Shown: positions 1 through 9,102 of the stretch, one piece after another | Numbering within the stretch: the stretch's first letter is position 1 | Layout of the letters: each line of letters starts with the position of its first letter | Origin: ZC4RG30 sp046347045 | GTDB taxonomy: Bacteria; Pseudomonadota; Gammaproteobacteria; Steroidobacterales; Steroidobacteraceae | DNA: 64,000 nt | Assembly (NCBI GenBank): GCA_046347045.1 | Contig: JAXMGX010000003.1 | Span: forward strand, 1-64,000 | Direction: 5' to 3' | Program-made: the position numbers and the translations under genes | Notes under the pieces: model-generated | Told to the model about the DNA's origin: nothing | Seen by the model: only the letters and a program-made list of their open reading frames with translations | Databases searched by the model: none

Positions 1-2171
1 AAGGAATCGCTCTGCACCACGGCCTGGATCAGCGCCGCGAGACTGTAATTGCGCCGCTGAGCCTGGCGCACGATGCCGCGCACGGCGGGCATGTCGCGGT
101 AATCCAGCGTTCTGCCCAGCGCGTAGGCCAGCAGCTTGCCGGTGACGTGCGAGATGAACATCTGCGAGCGCGAGGTCAGCGCGGCGGTCAGATCTTCCGG
201 CCCGGACACCGCCGTGCCGTCCACCAGCGTGCCGCGCGCATCCACGGGCGAGTCGCCGTCGCGCTCGCGCCAGGCACCGATGGGATTGAAGCTCTCGAGC
301 GCGAAGCCCACCGGGTCGATCACCCCATGGCAGGAGGCGCAGGAAGGATTGGCGCGATGCACCTCCAGCCGCTGCCGCACGGAGGTGGTGAGCACCTTTG
401 TGCCATCGCCGTCGATGTTGGTCTCGACGCCCGGCGGTGGCGCGGGTGGCGGCGAACCCAGCAGGTTCTCGAGTACCCAGCTGCCGCGGATCACCGGCGA
501 GGTGCGGCTGGCCGTTGACGTGATGGTGAGGATGCTACCCTGTCCGAGCAGCCCACGACGGTGCGTTGCGGCCGGCAGCGACACCTTGCGCAGATGCGAG
601 CCGCGCACGCCGGCAATGCCATAGTGTCTGGCGAGGCGTTCATTGAGGAAGCTGTAGTCGGCCGTCAGCAGTTCGGTGACGGGGCGGTCCTGCCGCAACA
701 CGTATTCCACCAGCGCCTGCGTTTCGGCCACGAAGCCCTCGCGCAGGTTCTCGTCGAAGCCCTCCACCTCCGGCGTGACGGAAGCCAGTTGCCGCAGGAA
801 CAGCCACTGGCCCGCGAAGTTCTCGACCAGCGCCGAGGCGCGCGGATCGGCCAGCATGCGCTTCACCTGCGCGGCGAGCACTTCGGGTCGATGCAGCGTG
901 CCCGCCACCGCGCGACCGAGCAGTTCCTGGTCGGGAATGCTGCTCCACAGGAAGAACGACAGGCGCGAGGCCAGTTCCAGGTCGCCGCCCTCGCCTTCCA
1001 TGCGGAACAGGAATCGCGGATCGACGAGGATGCGCGACAGGGCCTGTTCGATGCCGCGTTCGAAGCCGCCAGCCTCGAAGCCGCGATCATAGAACGACAT
1101 GATGGCGGTGATGTCTGCCCCGCGTTGCGGGGCGCGGAAGGCGCGGCTGGCAAGGTCGGTGAGAATGCGCTGCGCGCAGGCTTGCGCCTGCGACTGCTGC
1201 TCGGGCCGGCAAGTGAAGATGCGACGCCGGCTCTCGGTATCGCCGGCGCCGGTGGCATTGAAGGGGCCCGTGATCTCCACCGTGTCGATCAGGCCCTCCA
1301 CCTTGTAGACGGAGTAGATGTTGTTCACGCCGGTGGGGCGACGCAGGTCGAAAAGCGCCGCAGTGAGCACGTGCGGTCCGGCCTTCACCGGCAGTCGGAA
1401 GTCGCGCAAGCTCTTCGGCTCCACGCGCACGCCATCGAGCGCAACGTCCACGCGCACATTGGGATTGCGGTCGAGCGAGAATCCGCCGCGGACACTGAAA
1501 TGGTATTCCGCATCGAGCGGGAAGTTGTGCACCACGCGCATGCCGCCGCGCGAACCCAGCGGCAGTCCCTCCAGATGCTGATCCTGTGCCAGCGTGGCCG
1601 GCGCCTGGTACACGCGCGTGGTTTCGGTGGCTGTCATGTCGCCCACCGCCGAGCGGCTGAGCTTCATCGCCGCCGAGGTGTAACCCTGAATCAGCGCAGG
1701 TGAAATGGAAAGACCCGCGGCCATGTTGTCGAAGCCGTTGCTGGCGTCATCCGGCGGCAGCATCGACGACACATCCACCTGCATGCCGAACAGGTCGCGG
1801 ATGGCATTGGCGTACTCGTTGCGGTTCAGGCGGTGCAGCGCGGGAACCGGCGCGCCGGCACGGGGCGATGCATCCAGGCTGGCCTCGAGCATGCTGGCCA
1901 GGGCTTCCACCTGCTGGCGCGGCGGACGGGGCTTGCCCGGCGGCGGCATCATTCCCGCACGCAGCTTCACCACCACCTTCTCCCAAGTCTCGGGGTCGTT
2001 GGCCACGTGCCCATGATCGATGGAATCGAGGTCGAGCCCGCCAGCCCAGTCCTCGGGGTTGTGGCAGGAGGTGCAGTATTTCTGGGTCATGGCTTGCAGT
2101 TCCTGCGCGCCGGCTGCAGCCGGCAGCAGCACCACGCAGGCGGTCACACAGCGCAACACGGACAAGCGCAT
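1..2171 (-). CDS. DUF1592/DUF1587/DUF1585 cytochrome-c-like protein, C-terminus cut by window edge
   Basis: Secreted haem-type protein of the family first named from planctomycetes; its function is unknown. 723 residues are visible. A signal peptide covers about residues 1-22, then a c-type haem motif CTSCH at 33-37. A DUF1587-like part (LHRLNRNEYANAIRDLFG), DUF1595/DUF1592 (ASRLSFFLWSSIPD) and DUF1588 with a second CASCH motif (NPSCASCHGVIDPVGF) follow. A DUF1585-like end (TGKLLAYALGRTLDYRD) runs to the window edge, where perhaps only a few residues are missing. The ATG at 2171 overlaps the stop of the ankyrin gene (TGATG), so translation is probably coupled. Family members usually sit beside a DUF1552 protein, which would lie to the left of this window. 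Identification is firm; the role in electron transfer or polymer breakdown is not known. Confidence 0.9.
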   Translation of the reverse strand, partial: MRLSVLRCVTACVVLLPAAAGAQELQAMTQKYCTSCHNPEDWAGGLDLDSIDHGHVANDPETWEKVVVKLRAGMMPPPGKPRPPRQQVEALASMLEASLDASPRAGAPVPALHRLNRNEYANAIRDLFGMQVDVSSMLPPDDASNGFDNMAAGLSISPALIQGYTSAAMKLSRSAVGDMTATETTRVYQAPATLAQDQHLEGLPLGSRGGMRVVHNFPLDAEYHFSVRGGFSLDRNPNVRVDVALDGVRVEPKSLRDFRLPVKAGPHVLTAALFDLRRPTGVNNIYSVYKVEGLIDTVEITGPFNATGAGDTESRRRIFTCRPEQQSQAQACAQRILTDLASRAFRAPQRGADITAIMSFYDRGFEAGGFERGIEQALSRILVDPRFLFRMEGEGGDLELASRLSFFLWSSIPDQELLGRAVAGTLHRPEVLAAQVKRMLADPRASALVENFAGQWLFLRQLASVTPEVEGFDENLREGFVAETQALVEYVLRQDRPVTELLTADYSFLNERLARHYGIAGVRGSHLRKVSLPAATHRRGLLGQGSILTITSTASRTSPVIRGSWVLENLLGSPPPAPPPGVETNIDGDGTKVLTTSVRQRLEVHRANPSCASCHGVIDPVGFALESFNPIGAWRERDGDSPVDARGTLVDGTAVSGPEDLTAALTSRSQMFISHVTGKLLAYALGRTLDYRDMPAVRGIVRQAQRRNYSLAALIQAVVQSDS

Positions 2172-3706
2172 CAGCGAACCTCCCTGCCCTGCGCCTTCAG
2201 CAGCGAGGTGATCAGTGCGATGGAAGAAGGTTTGGGCTCCGCCGGATGCGTGGCCAGGAAAACCCCCTTGGCCCAGTCGAGCGCCGAGCGGTGCTCGTGA
2301 TCCTGCGCGGTGAGGTCGGCGCCCTTGTCGACCAGGAAGCGGATGATGTCGTCGGAGCCGCGGTTGGCCGCGCCATGCAGCGCCGTGATGCCCATGGAAT
2401 TGGCCTGGTTCACGTCCATGCCCAGCGAATGGCAGAGCTTCACTGCCTCGAGCAACTGCGCGGGGCCCTCGGTGTAGGTCTGCGCCACCACCCAGTTCAC
2501 GCCGGCCGCAGCCATCAGCGCCGAGGTACCCTGGAAAGTGCCGATCTTCGGGTCCGCACCCCTGGCCAGCAGCAGCTTCATCACCGTGACGTCGCCAGCC
2601 AGCGCGGCGGTGAGGAAAGGCGTTTGCCCCGTGAAGTCCACCCATTCCAGCGAGCCGGTGATCTCCAGCAGATGATTGCGGAACGGCGGAGTCTCCCGCG
2701 TGCGCGCATTCACATCGGCGCCCGCGTCGAGCAGCGCCTTGATCATGTCGAGCACGGGCGCCCGATCGATGTTGTTCTTGAAGGTGGCGTTGTGGACGTA
2801 GAGATTGCGGACGTTCACCGCCTCCCACAGCGGGCTGCGACCGTACCAGTCGGCGGCGTTCACGTCCCCGCCGTGCGCCAGCAGGTAGCGGGCGGCCTGC
2901 ATGTTGTTGTTGGAGATGGCCATCAGCAGTGGCGTGATGTCATTGGCCTCGCGTGGATTGACGGCCGCGCCCGCCTTCACCAGCAACTCGACCACATCGG
3001 CATGCCCCTGACGGGCCGCATAGTGGATGGCCGTCATGCCGCCGGCGGCCGGATCGCGACGGCCGCGGTCCGCTGGCGTCCCCCCGCGGATGATGCCGAT
3101 GCCAAAGCCGAAACCGGGCTGGGAATTGGGTTTTACCCAGGCCGGCGGATCGCCAGGCTTGGTGGCCAGGTCGAGCTGGGCGCCGCGGGCGATCAGCAGC
3201 CTGGCGACGGCGACCTGACCCGCCCTCGAGGCGAACATCAGCGCAGTCTGGCCGTACTGCGGATCGCGTGCATTCACCTGCGCGCCGTGGTCGAGCAGCA
3301 GTTTGACCACCGCAGGCTCGCCCACCTGCGCGGCCATCATCAGCAGCGTTTCGCCGGTGGGTTCGCTCTGGCCGGCCTTCGCGCCGTGCTTCAGCAACAG
3401 CTCCACCATGGGTGCATTGCCATTGGCAATCGCAAGGCTCAGGGGACTGATGCCGCGTTCGGTCAGGGCATTGGCATCGGCACCGGCCTGCAGCAGTTTC
3501 TGCGCTCCCTGCAGATCGTCGGCATCCACGCGCCAATGCAGCGGCGGCGTGCCGAAGTCGCCACGCGCGTTGGGATCGGTGACGCCTGCGAGCAGCGGGG
3601 CCACCCACAGCGCAGCCGCCATCAGCACCACGACGCGATGTGCGGTGAACCGGTCCCCCCCCGACAGTGCCGTGTTGCGGCGATGGAGCGCGTTGCCCGT
3701 GGTCAT
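2171..3706 (-). CDS. exported ankyrin-repeat protein
   Basis: 511 residues with about ten ankyrin repeats, recognisable by repeated G-x-TPL-x-xA and LLL-x-x-GAD-x-N motifs from residue 45 to the end. They are interrupted near the middle by a Gly/Pro-rich loop and later by longer inserts. A hydrophobic segment near residues 23-40 (VVVLMAAALWVAPLLAG) looks like a signal peptide or anchor, placing the repeats in the periplasm. I prefer the ATG at 3706 because AAGGT lies 8 bases upstream; an in-frame ATG at 3745 would add 13 residues. The stop overlaps the start of the DUF1592 gene by one base. Ankyrin repeats bind proteins, so a scaffold or partner for the haem protein is a reasonable but unproven guess. 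Confidence 0.85.
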   Translation of the reverse strand: MTTGNALHRRNTALSGGDRFTAHRVVVLMAAALWVAPLLAGVTDPNARGDFGTPPLHWRVDADDLQGAQKLLQAGADANALTERGISPLSLAIANGNAPMVELLLKHGAKAGQSEPTGETLLMMAAQVGEPAVVKLLLDHGAQVNARDPQYGQTALMFASRAGQVAVARLLIARGAQLDLATKPGDPPAWVKPNSQPGFGFGIGIIRGGTPADRGRRDPAAGGMTAIHYAARQGHADVVELLVKAGAAVNPREANDITPLLMAISNNNMQAARYLLAHGGDVNAADWYGRSPLWEAVNVRNLYVHNATFKNNIDRAPVLDMIKALLDAGADVNARTRETPPFRNHLLEITGSLEWVDFTGQTPFLTAALAGDVTVMKLLLARGADPKIGTFQGTSALMAAAGVNWVVAQTYTEGPAQLLEAVKLCHSLGMDVNQANSMGITALHGAANRGSDDIIRFLVDKGADLTAQDHEHRSALDWAKGVFLATHPAEPKPSSIALITSLLKAQGREVR

Positions 3707-3780
3707 CAATTGCGACCTTGCTTCTGTCGGCGGCAGGTTTAGCATGGCTGCAAATCACTTGCCACCACCAGGGGGAACCC

Positions 3781-4776
3781 GTGCGTACTTTCTTTTTCGC
3801 CCTGCAAAGACGCCAACTGCTTGCCGCCGGCGCGGCCCTGGCCGCCAGCAGCCTGCTGCCCGCCTCGCGACCGGCCCGGGCTGCCGACGCCGTTGCCGAT
3901 GCCCGGGCGGCCGATGCGCGCCTGCTGCCCGGTTTCAAGGTGGAAAGGGTGAAGACCAGCGGCGCGGAGCTGCATGCGGTGATCGGCGGCAGCGGGCCCC
4001 CGCTGCTGCTCATCCACGGCGCGCCGCTCACGCATCTGTCGTGGTTCCGTGTGGTGCCGGAACTGGCGAAGAAGTACACCGTCGTGGCCGCCGACCTGCG
4101 CGGCTATGGCGACAGCAGCAAGCCTGCGGACGGCGACAAGCACATCAACTATTCCAAGCGCGCGATGGCGCAGGACCAGATCGAGCTGATGAAGCACTAT
4201 GGCTTCGACCGCTTCGCCGTGGTCGGCCATGATCGCGGCGGTCGCGTGGCGCATCGGCTGGCGCTCGACCATCCCGCCGCCGTCACCCGCGCCGCGGTGC
4301 TCGACATCGTGCCCACGCACTATCTCTACACGCATGTCACCAAGGCATTCGTCGACGCCTACTTCCACTGGTTCCTCTACCTGCGCCCCGCGCCCTATCC
4401 CGAGGACATCCTCAACCGCGAAGTGCAGGCCGGCACGTTCAGCCGCGGCGGGCTGCCCGAACTGCGCGAGGAATACGCGCGCGTGTACCGCGATCCGGCC
4501 GCCATCCACGGCATGTGCGAGGACTACCGCGCCTCCGCCGGCATCGACATGGAGTACGACGAGGCCGACATCAAGGCCGGCCGCAAGGTCACCTGCCCGT
4601 TGCACGTGCTGTGGGCCAGCGACGGCGCGATGGGGCGCATGTATGACGTGCTGGGCATCTGGAGGGACACCTACGGCACCAAGGTCACGGGCGCGCCGCT
4701 GACCGGCGGCCACAATCTGCAGGAAGCCAACCCCACCGGCGTGCTGGGCGAACTGCTGCCCTTCCTCGCCGGTTGA
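3781..4776 (+). CDS. Tat-exported alpha/beta hydrolase of the fluoroacetate dehalogenase type
   Basis: 331 residues. Predicted to hydrolyse the carbon-halogen bond of haloacetates (EC 3.8.1.3 family). The nucleophile is Asp rather than Ser: GHDRGGR with D151, followed by R152 and R155, which bind the substrate carboxylate in characterised enzymes. The expected acid D175 (LDIVPT) lies 24 residues on, and H196-W197 lies 45 residues on, as in the Rhodopseudomonas enzyme. Y249 (EDYR) completes the halide pocket and H311 (GGHNLQEA) is the likely base. The GTG at 3781, with GGGGGA just upstream, gives an N-terminus with RR at 10-11 and a hydrophobic stretch, a probable Tat signal. An upstream ATG at 3667 would bury this signal. 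The next gene, a pirin, starts 3 bases downstream. The substrate is inferred and not proven. Confidence 0.82.
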   Translation: MRTFFFALQRRQLLAAGAALAASSLLPASRPARAADAVADARAADARLLPGFKVERVKTSGAELHAVIGGSGPPLLLIHGAPLTHLSWFRVVPELAKKYTVVAADLRGYGDSSKPADGDKHINYSKRAMAQDQIELMKHYGFDRFAVVGHDRGGRVAHRLALDHPAAVTRAAVLDIVPTHYLYTHVTKAFVDAYFHWFLYLRPAPYPEDILNREVQAGTFSRGGLPELREEYARVYRDPAAIHGMCEDYRASAGIDMEYDEADIKAGRKVTCPLHVLWASDGAMGRMYDVLGIWRDTYGTKVTGAPLTGGHNLQEANPTGVLGELLPFLAG

Positions 4777-4779
4777 CCC

Positions 4780-5670
4780 ATGGCAAAGGTACTCGGCGTG
4801 CATGCCGCACCCCGCCCGCACTGGGTGGGCGACGGTTTCCCGGTGCGCTCGCTGTTCGGCTATGACGGTCTGGGTCGGGAGCTCAGCCCCTTCCTGCTGC
4901 TGGACCATGCGGCGCCCACGCACTTCGACCCGGCGCCGCGTCCACGCGGCGTGGGTCAACACCCGCATCGCGGCTTCGAGACCGTCACCATCGTGTACCA
5001 GGGCGAGGTGGAACATCAGGACTCCACCGGCGCCGGCGGCCGGATTGGACCGGGCGACGTGCAATGGATGACTGCGGGCGGCGGCATCGTCCATGAGGAA
5101 TTCCACTCACGCGACTTCACGCGGCGCGGCGGCACCATCGAAATGGTGCAGCTCTGGGTGAATCTGCCTGCCCGCGACAAGATGACGCAGCCGCGCTACC
5201 AGACGCTGCTGGATGCGCAGATTCCCACCATCGAGCTGCCCGATGGCGCCGGTCGCGTGCGCGTGATCGCGGGGGAATTCGCCGGGCGTCGCGGCGCCGC
5301 GGTCACGTTCACGCCGATGGATGTCTGGGATATACGGCTGCTCGCCGGCCGCGACGCCGTATTCAGCGCCCGCGCAGGCCATACGCTGGCGATTGTGGTG
5401 CTGCGTGGCACCGTGAAGATCGGCGACGCCAGCGCCGGCGAGGGACAACTCGTGGTGCTGGATCGCAGTGGCGGCGACGTGCGCATGCAGGCGCAGACCG
5501 ATGCCACGCTGGTCTGGCTTGCCGGCGAGCCCATCGATGAACCCATCGTGGGATACGGGCCCTTCGTGATGAACTCCGAAGCGCAGATTCGCGAAGCCAT
5601 CGACGACTTCAACAGCGGACGCTTCGGCCGGATTGCCGCGGCGAGTGCGGGCGGCTACACACGCTCATGA
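4780..5670 (+). CDS. pirin family protein
   Basis: 296-residue bicupin. Bacterial pirins such as YhhW act as quercetin dioxygenases, or have regulatory or redox roles. The N-terminal cupin carries the metal ligands H61 and H63 (HPHRGFE) and H105 and E107 (GGIVHEEFH), matching the three-His one-Glu site of human pirin. The ending is typical (VGYGPFVMNSEAQIREAI). It starts 3 bases after the dehalogenase-like gene and ends at a strong hairpin, so the two genes probably form one transcript. No signal peptide is seen, so it is cytoplasmic. Its link to the exported hydrolase is unexplained. Confidence 0.93.
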   Translation: MAKVLGVHAAPRPHWVGDGFPVRSLFGYDGLGRELSPFLLLDHAAPTHFDPAPRPRGVGQHPHRGFETVTIVYQGEVEHQDSTGAGGRIGPGDVQWMTAGGGIVHEEFHSRDFTRRGGTIEMVQLWVNLPARDKMTQPRYQTLLDAQIPTIELPDGAGRVRVIAGEFAGRRGAAVTFTPMDVWDIRLLAGRDAVFSARAGHTLAIVVLRGTVKIGDASAGEGQLVVLDRSGGDVRMQAQTDATLVWLAGEPIDEPIVGYGPFVMNSEAQIREAIDDFNSGRFGRIAAASAGGYTRS

Positions 5671-5672
5671 GA

Positions 5673-5696
5673 AATGCCGCCCTTGCGGGCGGCATT
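5673..5696. terminator. bidirectional hairpin terminator
   Basis: A perfect 10-bp stem (AATGCCGCCC paired with GGGCGGCATT) with a TTGC loop lies directly after the pirin stop. It is flanked by A and T bases that can serve as a short U run on either strand. It lies between the convergent pirin and EF-hand genes. Confidence 0.75.
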
Positions 5697-5724
5697 CCCT
5701 CAACCGCTCAGCGGGCTCAAACGC

Positions 5725-6084
5725 TCAGCGGGTCGAGTCCGGCTTCGACCTGTCGGTGCTGGTCGAGCTGCTCGATGGCGTGCTGGAGCTCGGCGACGCG
5801 CTCGAGGAGCTGGACGAGCTCTGCGAACTGGCGCCCGAGGCGGTGTACTTGCCGAACTCGGCCTGGCTCAGCATGCCGTCGCCATTGGTATCCAGCTTGG
5901 CGAAGGAACCGTTCAGGTCTTCCATGTAGCGCACTTCGTCCTTCGAGATGTGGCCGTCCTTGTTGGTGTCCACCGACGAGAACGTCACGTTCGACTTCGA
6001 CGAGTTCTGGGCATCCTGGGCAGTGGCGACGCCCATGGCCAGCGCGGCCAGGACGGCGGTTCCGATTGCGAGATTCGATTTCAT
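5725..6084 (-). CDS. secreted EF-hand calcium-binding protein with Ser-rich tail
   Basis: 119 residues. A signal peptide (about 1-22, ending ATA-QD) is followed by two canonical EF-hand loops: D39-T-N-K-D-G to E50 and D65-T-N-G-D-G to E76, with all calcium ligands present. The last 40 residues are almost all Ser, Thr and Pro. The ATG at 6084 has a strong ribosome site (GGAGGAAG). Small calmodulin-like secreted proteins of this kind are common in gammaproteobacteria, but their role is not established. Two palindromes lie just upstream of the start (see 6100-6146). Confidence 0.88.
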   Translation of the reverse strand: MKSNLAIGTAVLAALAMGVATAQDAQNSSKSNVTFSSVDTNKDGHISKDEVRYMEDLNGSFAKLDTNGDGMLSQAEFGKYTASGASSQSSSSSSSASPSSSTPSSSSTSTDRSKPDSTR

Positions 6085-6099
6085 GATCACTTCCTCCAC

Positions 6100-6146
6100 C
6101 GATCGACTATCGATCGTTGGGCACAAGGTTGCGCGATCGGCCGATC
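6100..6146. promoter_or_regulatory. two palindromes in the divergent EF-hand/SnoaL promoter region
   Basis: CGATCGA-CTA-TCGATCG at 6100-6116 is a perfect 7-bp inverted repeat, and GATCGGCCGATC at 6135-6146 is a perfect 12-bp palindrome sharing the GATCG core. They lie 16 and 51 bases upstream of the EF-hand start. This looks like a pair of operator half-sites, but the regulator is unknown. Confidence 0.4.
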
Positions 6147-6264
6147 CGCATCCGTAGGCCAAACGCGATGCTTGCTCCCCGACGTCGGCCTCGCGCGGTG
6201 TAGGGAATTGCCGATGCGAACTCGTGGTATGTTGGCAATTGCAGACAGTCGCCGGATGGAGACG

Positions 6265-6771
6265 ATGAAAAATCTCGTGGTGTTTTTCGCACTGCTTGGC
6301 GCAACTCCCGCGCTGTTCGGCGGAACCAGCGACCCGAAGGATCGCGGCGCCAGCCTGGAAACCCGGCTGCGGCTGGTCGAAGACCAGATGGCCATCGAAC
6401 GCGTGTTGAAGGAATACGGGCGCACGCTCGACGCGCGGGACTTCGCCGCCTACGCGGCGCTGTTCGCGCGCGAAGGCGAATGGAAGGGCGCACTGGGCAG
6501 CTACAAGGGCCCTGCGGCCATACAGGCCGCCATGGAGAAGATCTTCGCCGACGCGGCAGCAGACATTCCGAAGGGCCGCAACTTCCACGTGATGTCCAAT
6601 TTCATCATCGACGTGCAGGGCAACCGCGCCACGGCGCGTTCCACCTTCATCTTCTACAAGTTGAATGGCAGCGTGCCGGAGGCGGCAGTGGCCGGCCGCT
6701 ACGAGGATGAACTGGTGCGCGAGAACGGTGCGTGGAAATTCCTGCGGCGCACGGCGCTGCCACCGGGATAG
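6265..6771 (+). CDS. secreted SnoaL-like (NTF2-fold) protein
   Basis: 168 residues. A signal peptide is followed by a cone-shaped SnoaL/DUF4440-type domain, recognised by IERVLKEYGRTLDARDFAAY, the GPAAIQAAMEKIF segment and the strands NFIIDVQGNRATARSTF and RYEDELVRENGAWKFLRR. The fold covers delta-5-3-ketosteroid isomerases, polyketide cyclases and many proteins of unknown activity, so the reaction cannot be named. The ATG at 6265 is preferred; an ATG three codons upstream (6256) is in frame. Confidence 0.8.
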   Translation: MKNLVVFFALLGATPALFGGTSDPKDRGASLETRLRLVEDQMAIERVLKEYGRTLDARDFAAYAALFAREGEWKGALGSYKGPAAIQAAMEKIFADAAADIPKGRNFHVMSNFIIDVQGNRATARSTFIFYKLNGSVPEAAVAGRYEDELVRENGAWKFLRRTALPPG

Positions 6772-6783
6772 CCCCGAAGGGGA

Positions 6784-8880
6784 TCAGAACGTGCCGCTCA
6801 CCTGCAGCTGCAGGAAGGGATGCCAGGTGATGTACTCGTCGCGGGTGTAGTCCACCGGGCCATCGCGCCGCGCCACATACTTCACCGACTGCGTGTGATC
6901 CTTGCTGTTCCACATGTTGCCCACGGAACCGCGGACCTTCAGGCCCCAGACATCCTTGTGCTCCAGAAAGATCGAACCGAAGGGCTGTGAATTGCTGAAG
7001 CGCTCCTGGTAGTCGAGCCGATAGAACAGGTTCGCGCTCGGCAGCTCCGTGAAGATCCCCCAGGCCCACTTCGAGTCGGGAACGTCCTGGCGGAAATCGA
7101 TGTTCCAGTAAGTGCGGTTGCCGTTCCAGGGCCGGTGCGTGCGCAGCACCGGGTCGCGCAGCCGTGTATCGCGCAGCACGAACTGGTTGTTGATCTTGCC
7201 GCCGGGAATGCCGATCGAATCGAGCAGCAGACTGGAGTCGAGCGTCACCTGCAAGCGCCGCGCCTTGTCGAGGTTGCCCGGAGCTTCGGCCGTGGCGCTG
7301 ATCGGCACCTGCGTGACCAGATCGCTCACCTGCTCGGCCTCGATGTTGAGACGGATCTTGCCCTTGCCGCCCAGGTTGCGGATGGTCTCGAGCTGCAGCA
7401 CCCAGCTCTGCGGCGGCACCAGCTCGGGGTTGCTGCCGTTGGCGTTGTTGTTGATCACGTCCACCGACGCGAGGAAGTCGAAGAAGTTGAGTTGACCCAC
7501 CTTGCGCTGCAGCCTGAGATTCATCTCCCATCGCGATGCGGGATTCCAGGCCAGCGACACCGCACCCTTGGGACGCCAGAAGCTGCGGGTAAGACCGGTG
7601 CCACCGTCCTGGCCGAGTTGGCTGTATTCGTAGCCGCCGCTGAGCTGCAGCGACAGTCCATGCCGCAGCGGACGACTGAAGCTCAGGATGCCCTGACCGC
7701 GCTTTTCCTCGACGCGGGAGGAGGCTCCCGGCAGGTCCACCGGCTGCATGATGCCGTTGGCATCCAGCGCATGCAGTGCGCCGGTGGCATCCACGAAGTT
7801 GTAGGCCGCCTCGCCGGAAGCCGTCCAGTCTCCGCCCAGCGCCTGCCAGCGGTACTCGCTGCGCAGCACCAGCTCGCCCTCGGTGGAATCGCGGGAGAAG
7901 CGCGACCCGGTGGGCGCGGCCGCGCCGTCAACCAGTACGATCTGCTCGTTGAGGATTTCGGCCGGACGCTGCGTGAAGAAGCCGATCAGCTTCAGCCTCC
8001 CCGCCCCGAGTGCGAATTCGTAGTCGGCGCCCAGTTCGGTGCGCCAGCGCTTCTCGTCGCCGCGATTGTTCTCGGTGGTGCCCGGCTGCCCGGGCACCTG
8101 GTAGAAGATGTCGATGCGGCGCCGGAAGTGGCTGCGCTCGATGCTGCCGTTGAGGTTCCAGATGGCGCCGCCATCGGTCTTGCGGTTGAAAGTGCCGGAG
8201 AGCTTCGGAATGTCGTTGGCGAAGCGCGGCGCCGGATAGTGGCGGATGTAGCTCACGCCGGTGCCGGGGTGCGTCTCGAGTTCCTCGCCCCAGCCGCCGC
8301 CGCGAAAGCCATCCCAGCGCAACCCGAGGGAGAAATCGCCGAGGCCGCTGCTGCCCGCGATGCTGACATCCCCCGGATACCAGTGCGCGGGCACCCGCTC
8401 GCGGATGCGCGGACGCCAGGTGAAATTGCCCTGTACGCCCTTCTGCTCGGTGATGACGTTGAGCACATGACCCGACAGGCCGCTGATGTTCAGCATCGCC
8501 CCGTCGATGATCTCCAGGCGAGTGATGGTATTGGCAGGAATGCGTCGAAGCACCGTGTTGGCGTCGTTGCCCTTGCCCGTGATCCGTTGCCCATTGATGA
8601 GCACGTTCTGGGAGGCTTCGCCCAGACCGCGATCATTGCTGACATTCGTGACCGTGAATCCGGGTATCTGCGCCACCACATCGGCCGCGGTCTGCGGCGA
8701 GAAACGCGTGAACTGGCCGACGGTGTAGATGCGCTTGCCGTTTTCGATTTGCGGAACGATGCCGGAAGCCAGTTCCTGCTCGGTCGGGGCCTCCTCGGCC
8801 GAAGCCCAAGGGGCCGCGCAAGCCAGCAGCAGGCACGCCATCGCCGTGCGGCAAATTCGCAGAATCAAGCGATCTGGCAA
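6784..8880 (-). CDS. TonB-dependent outer-membrane receptor
   Basis: 698 residues. After a signal peptide (cleavage near ASA-EE) comes a plug domain: FSPQTAADVVAQIPGF, VLINGQRITGKGNDA and the IPANTITRLEIIDG segment. A 22-strand-type barrel follows, ending in QLQVSGTF with the terminal Phe typical of BamA substrates. It imports a large ligand across the outer membrane using TonB energy; the ligand is not predictable. I chose TTG at 8880 because GGGGGAG lies 7-8 bases upstream and it completes a signal peptide; an ATG at 8841 is the alternative. The gene diverges from the MFS carrier gene. The downstream edge meets the SnoaL gene tail-to-tail with only a weak CCCC-GAA-GGGG hairpin between. Confidence 0.88.
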   Translation of the reverse strand: MPDRLILRICRTAMACLLLACAAPWASAEEAPTEQELASGIVPQIENGKRIYTVGQFTRFSPQTAADVVAQIPGFTVTNVSNDRGLGEASQNVLINGQRITGKGNDANTVLRRIPANTITRLEIIDGAMLNISGLSGHVLNVITEQKGVQGNFTWRPRIRERVPAHWYPGDVSIAGSSGLGDFSLGLRWDGFRGGGWGEELETHPGTGVSYIRHYPAPRFANDIPKLSGTFNRKTDGGAIWNLNGSIERSHFRRRIDIFYQVPGQPGTTENNRGDEKRWRTELGADYEFALGAGRLKLIGFFTQRPAEILNEQIVLVDGAAAPTGSRFSRDSTEGELVLRSEYRWQALGGDWTASGEAAYNFVDATGALHALDANGIMQPVDLPGASSRVEEKRGQGILSFSRPLRHGLSLQLSGGYEYSQLGQDGGTGLTRSFWRPKGAVSLAWNPASRWEMNLRLQRKVGQLNFFDFLASVDVINNNANGSNPELVPPQSWVLQLETIRNLGGKGKIRLNIEAEQVSDLVTQVPISATAEAPGNLDKARRLQVTLDSSLLLDSIGIPGGKINNQFVLRDTRLRDPVLRTHRPWNGNRTYWNIDFRQDVPDSKWAWGIFTELPSANLFYRLDYQERFSNSQPFGSIFLEHKDVWGLKVRGSVGNMWNSKDHTQSVKYVARRDGPVDYTRDEYITWHPFLQLQVSGTF

Positions 8881-9102
8881 GACCCACTCCCCCGTCGGTG
8901 CAACTCTGACATCCCTTGCAGCGTGTTCGTTCCACGGCCGCGCGCACCCGGGGCGGCATATACCGATACGCTGGCGGGCCATGCATCGGATGCAGCATTG
9001 GCGCAGACCGATGACCGGCGGTTGGAATTCGCGCGTATAGTCGCCGGCCCGTGACACAATACGCAAAGCGGTTGGCCGCCGCAGGAAAATCCCGGTCAGC
9101 GC

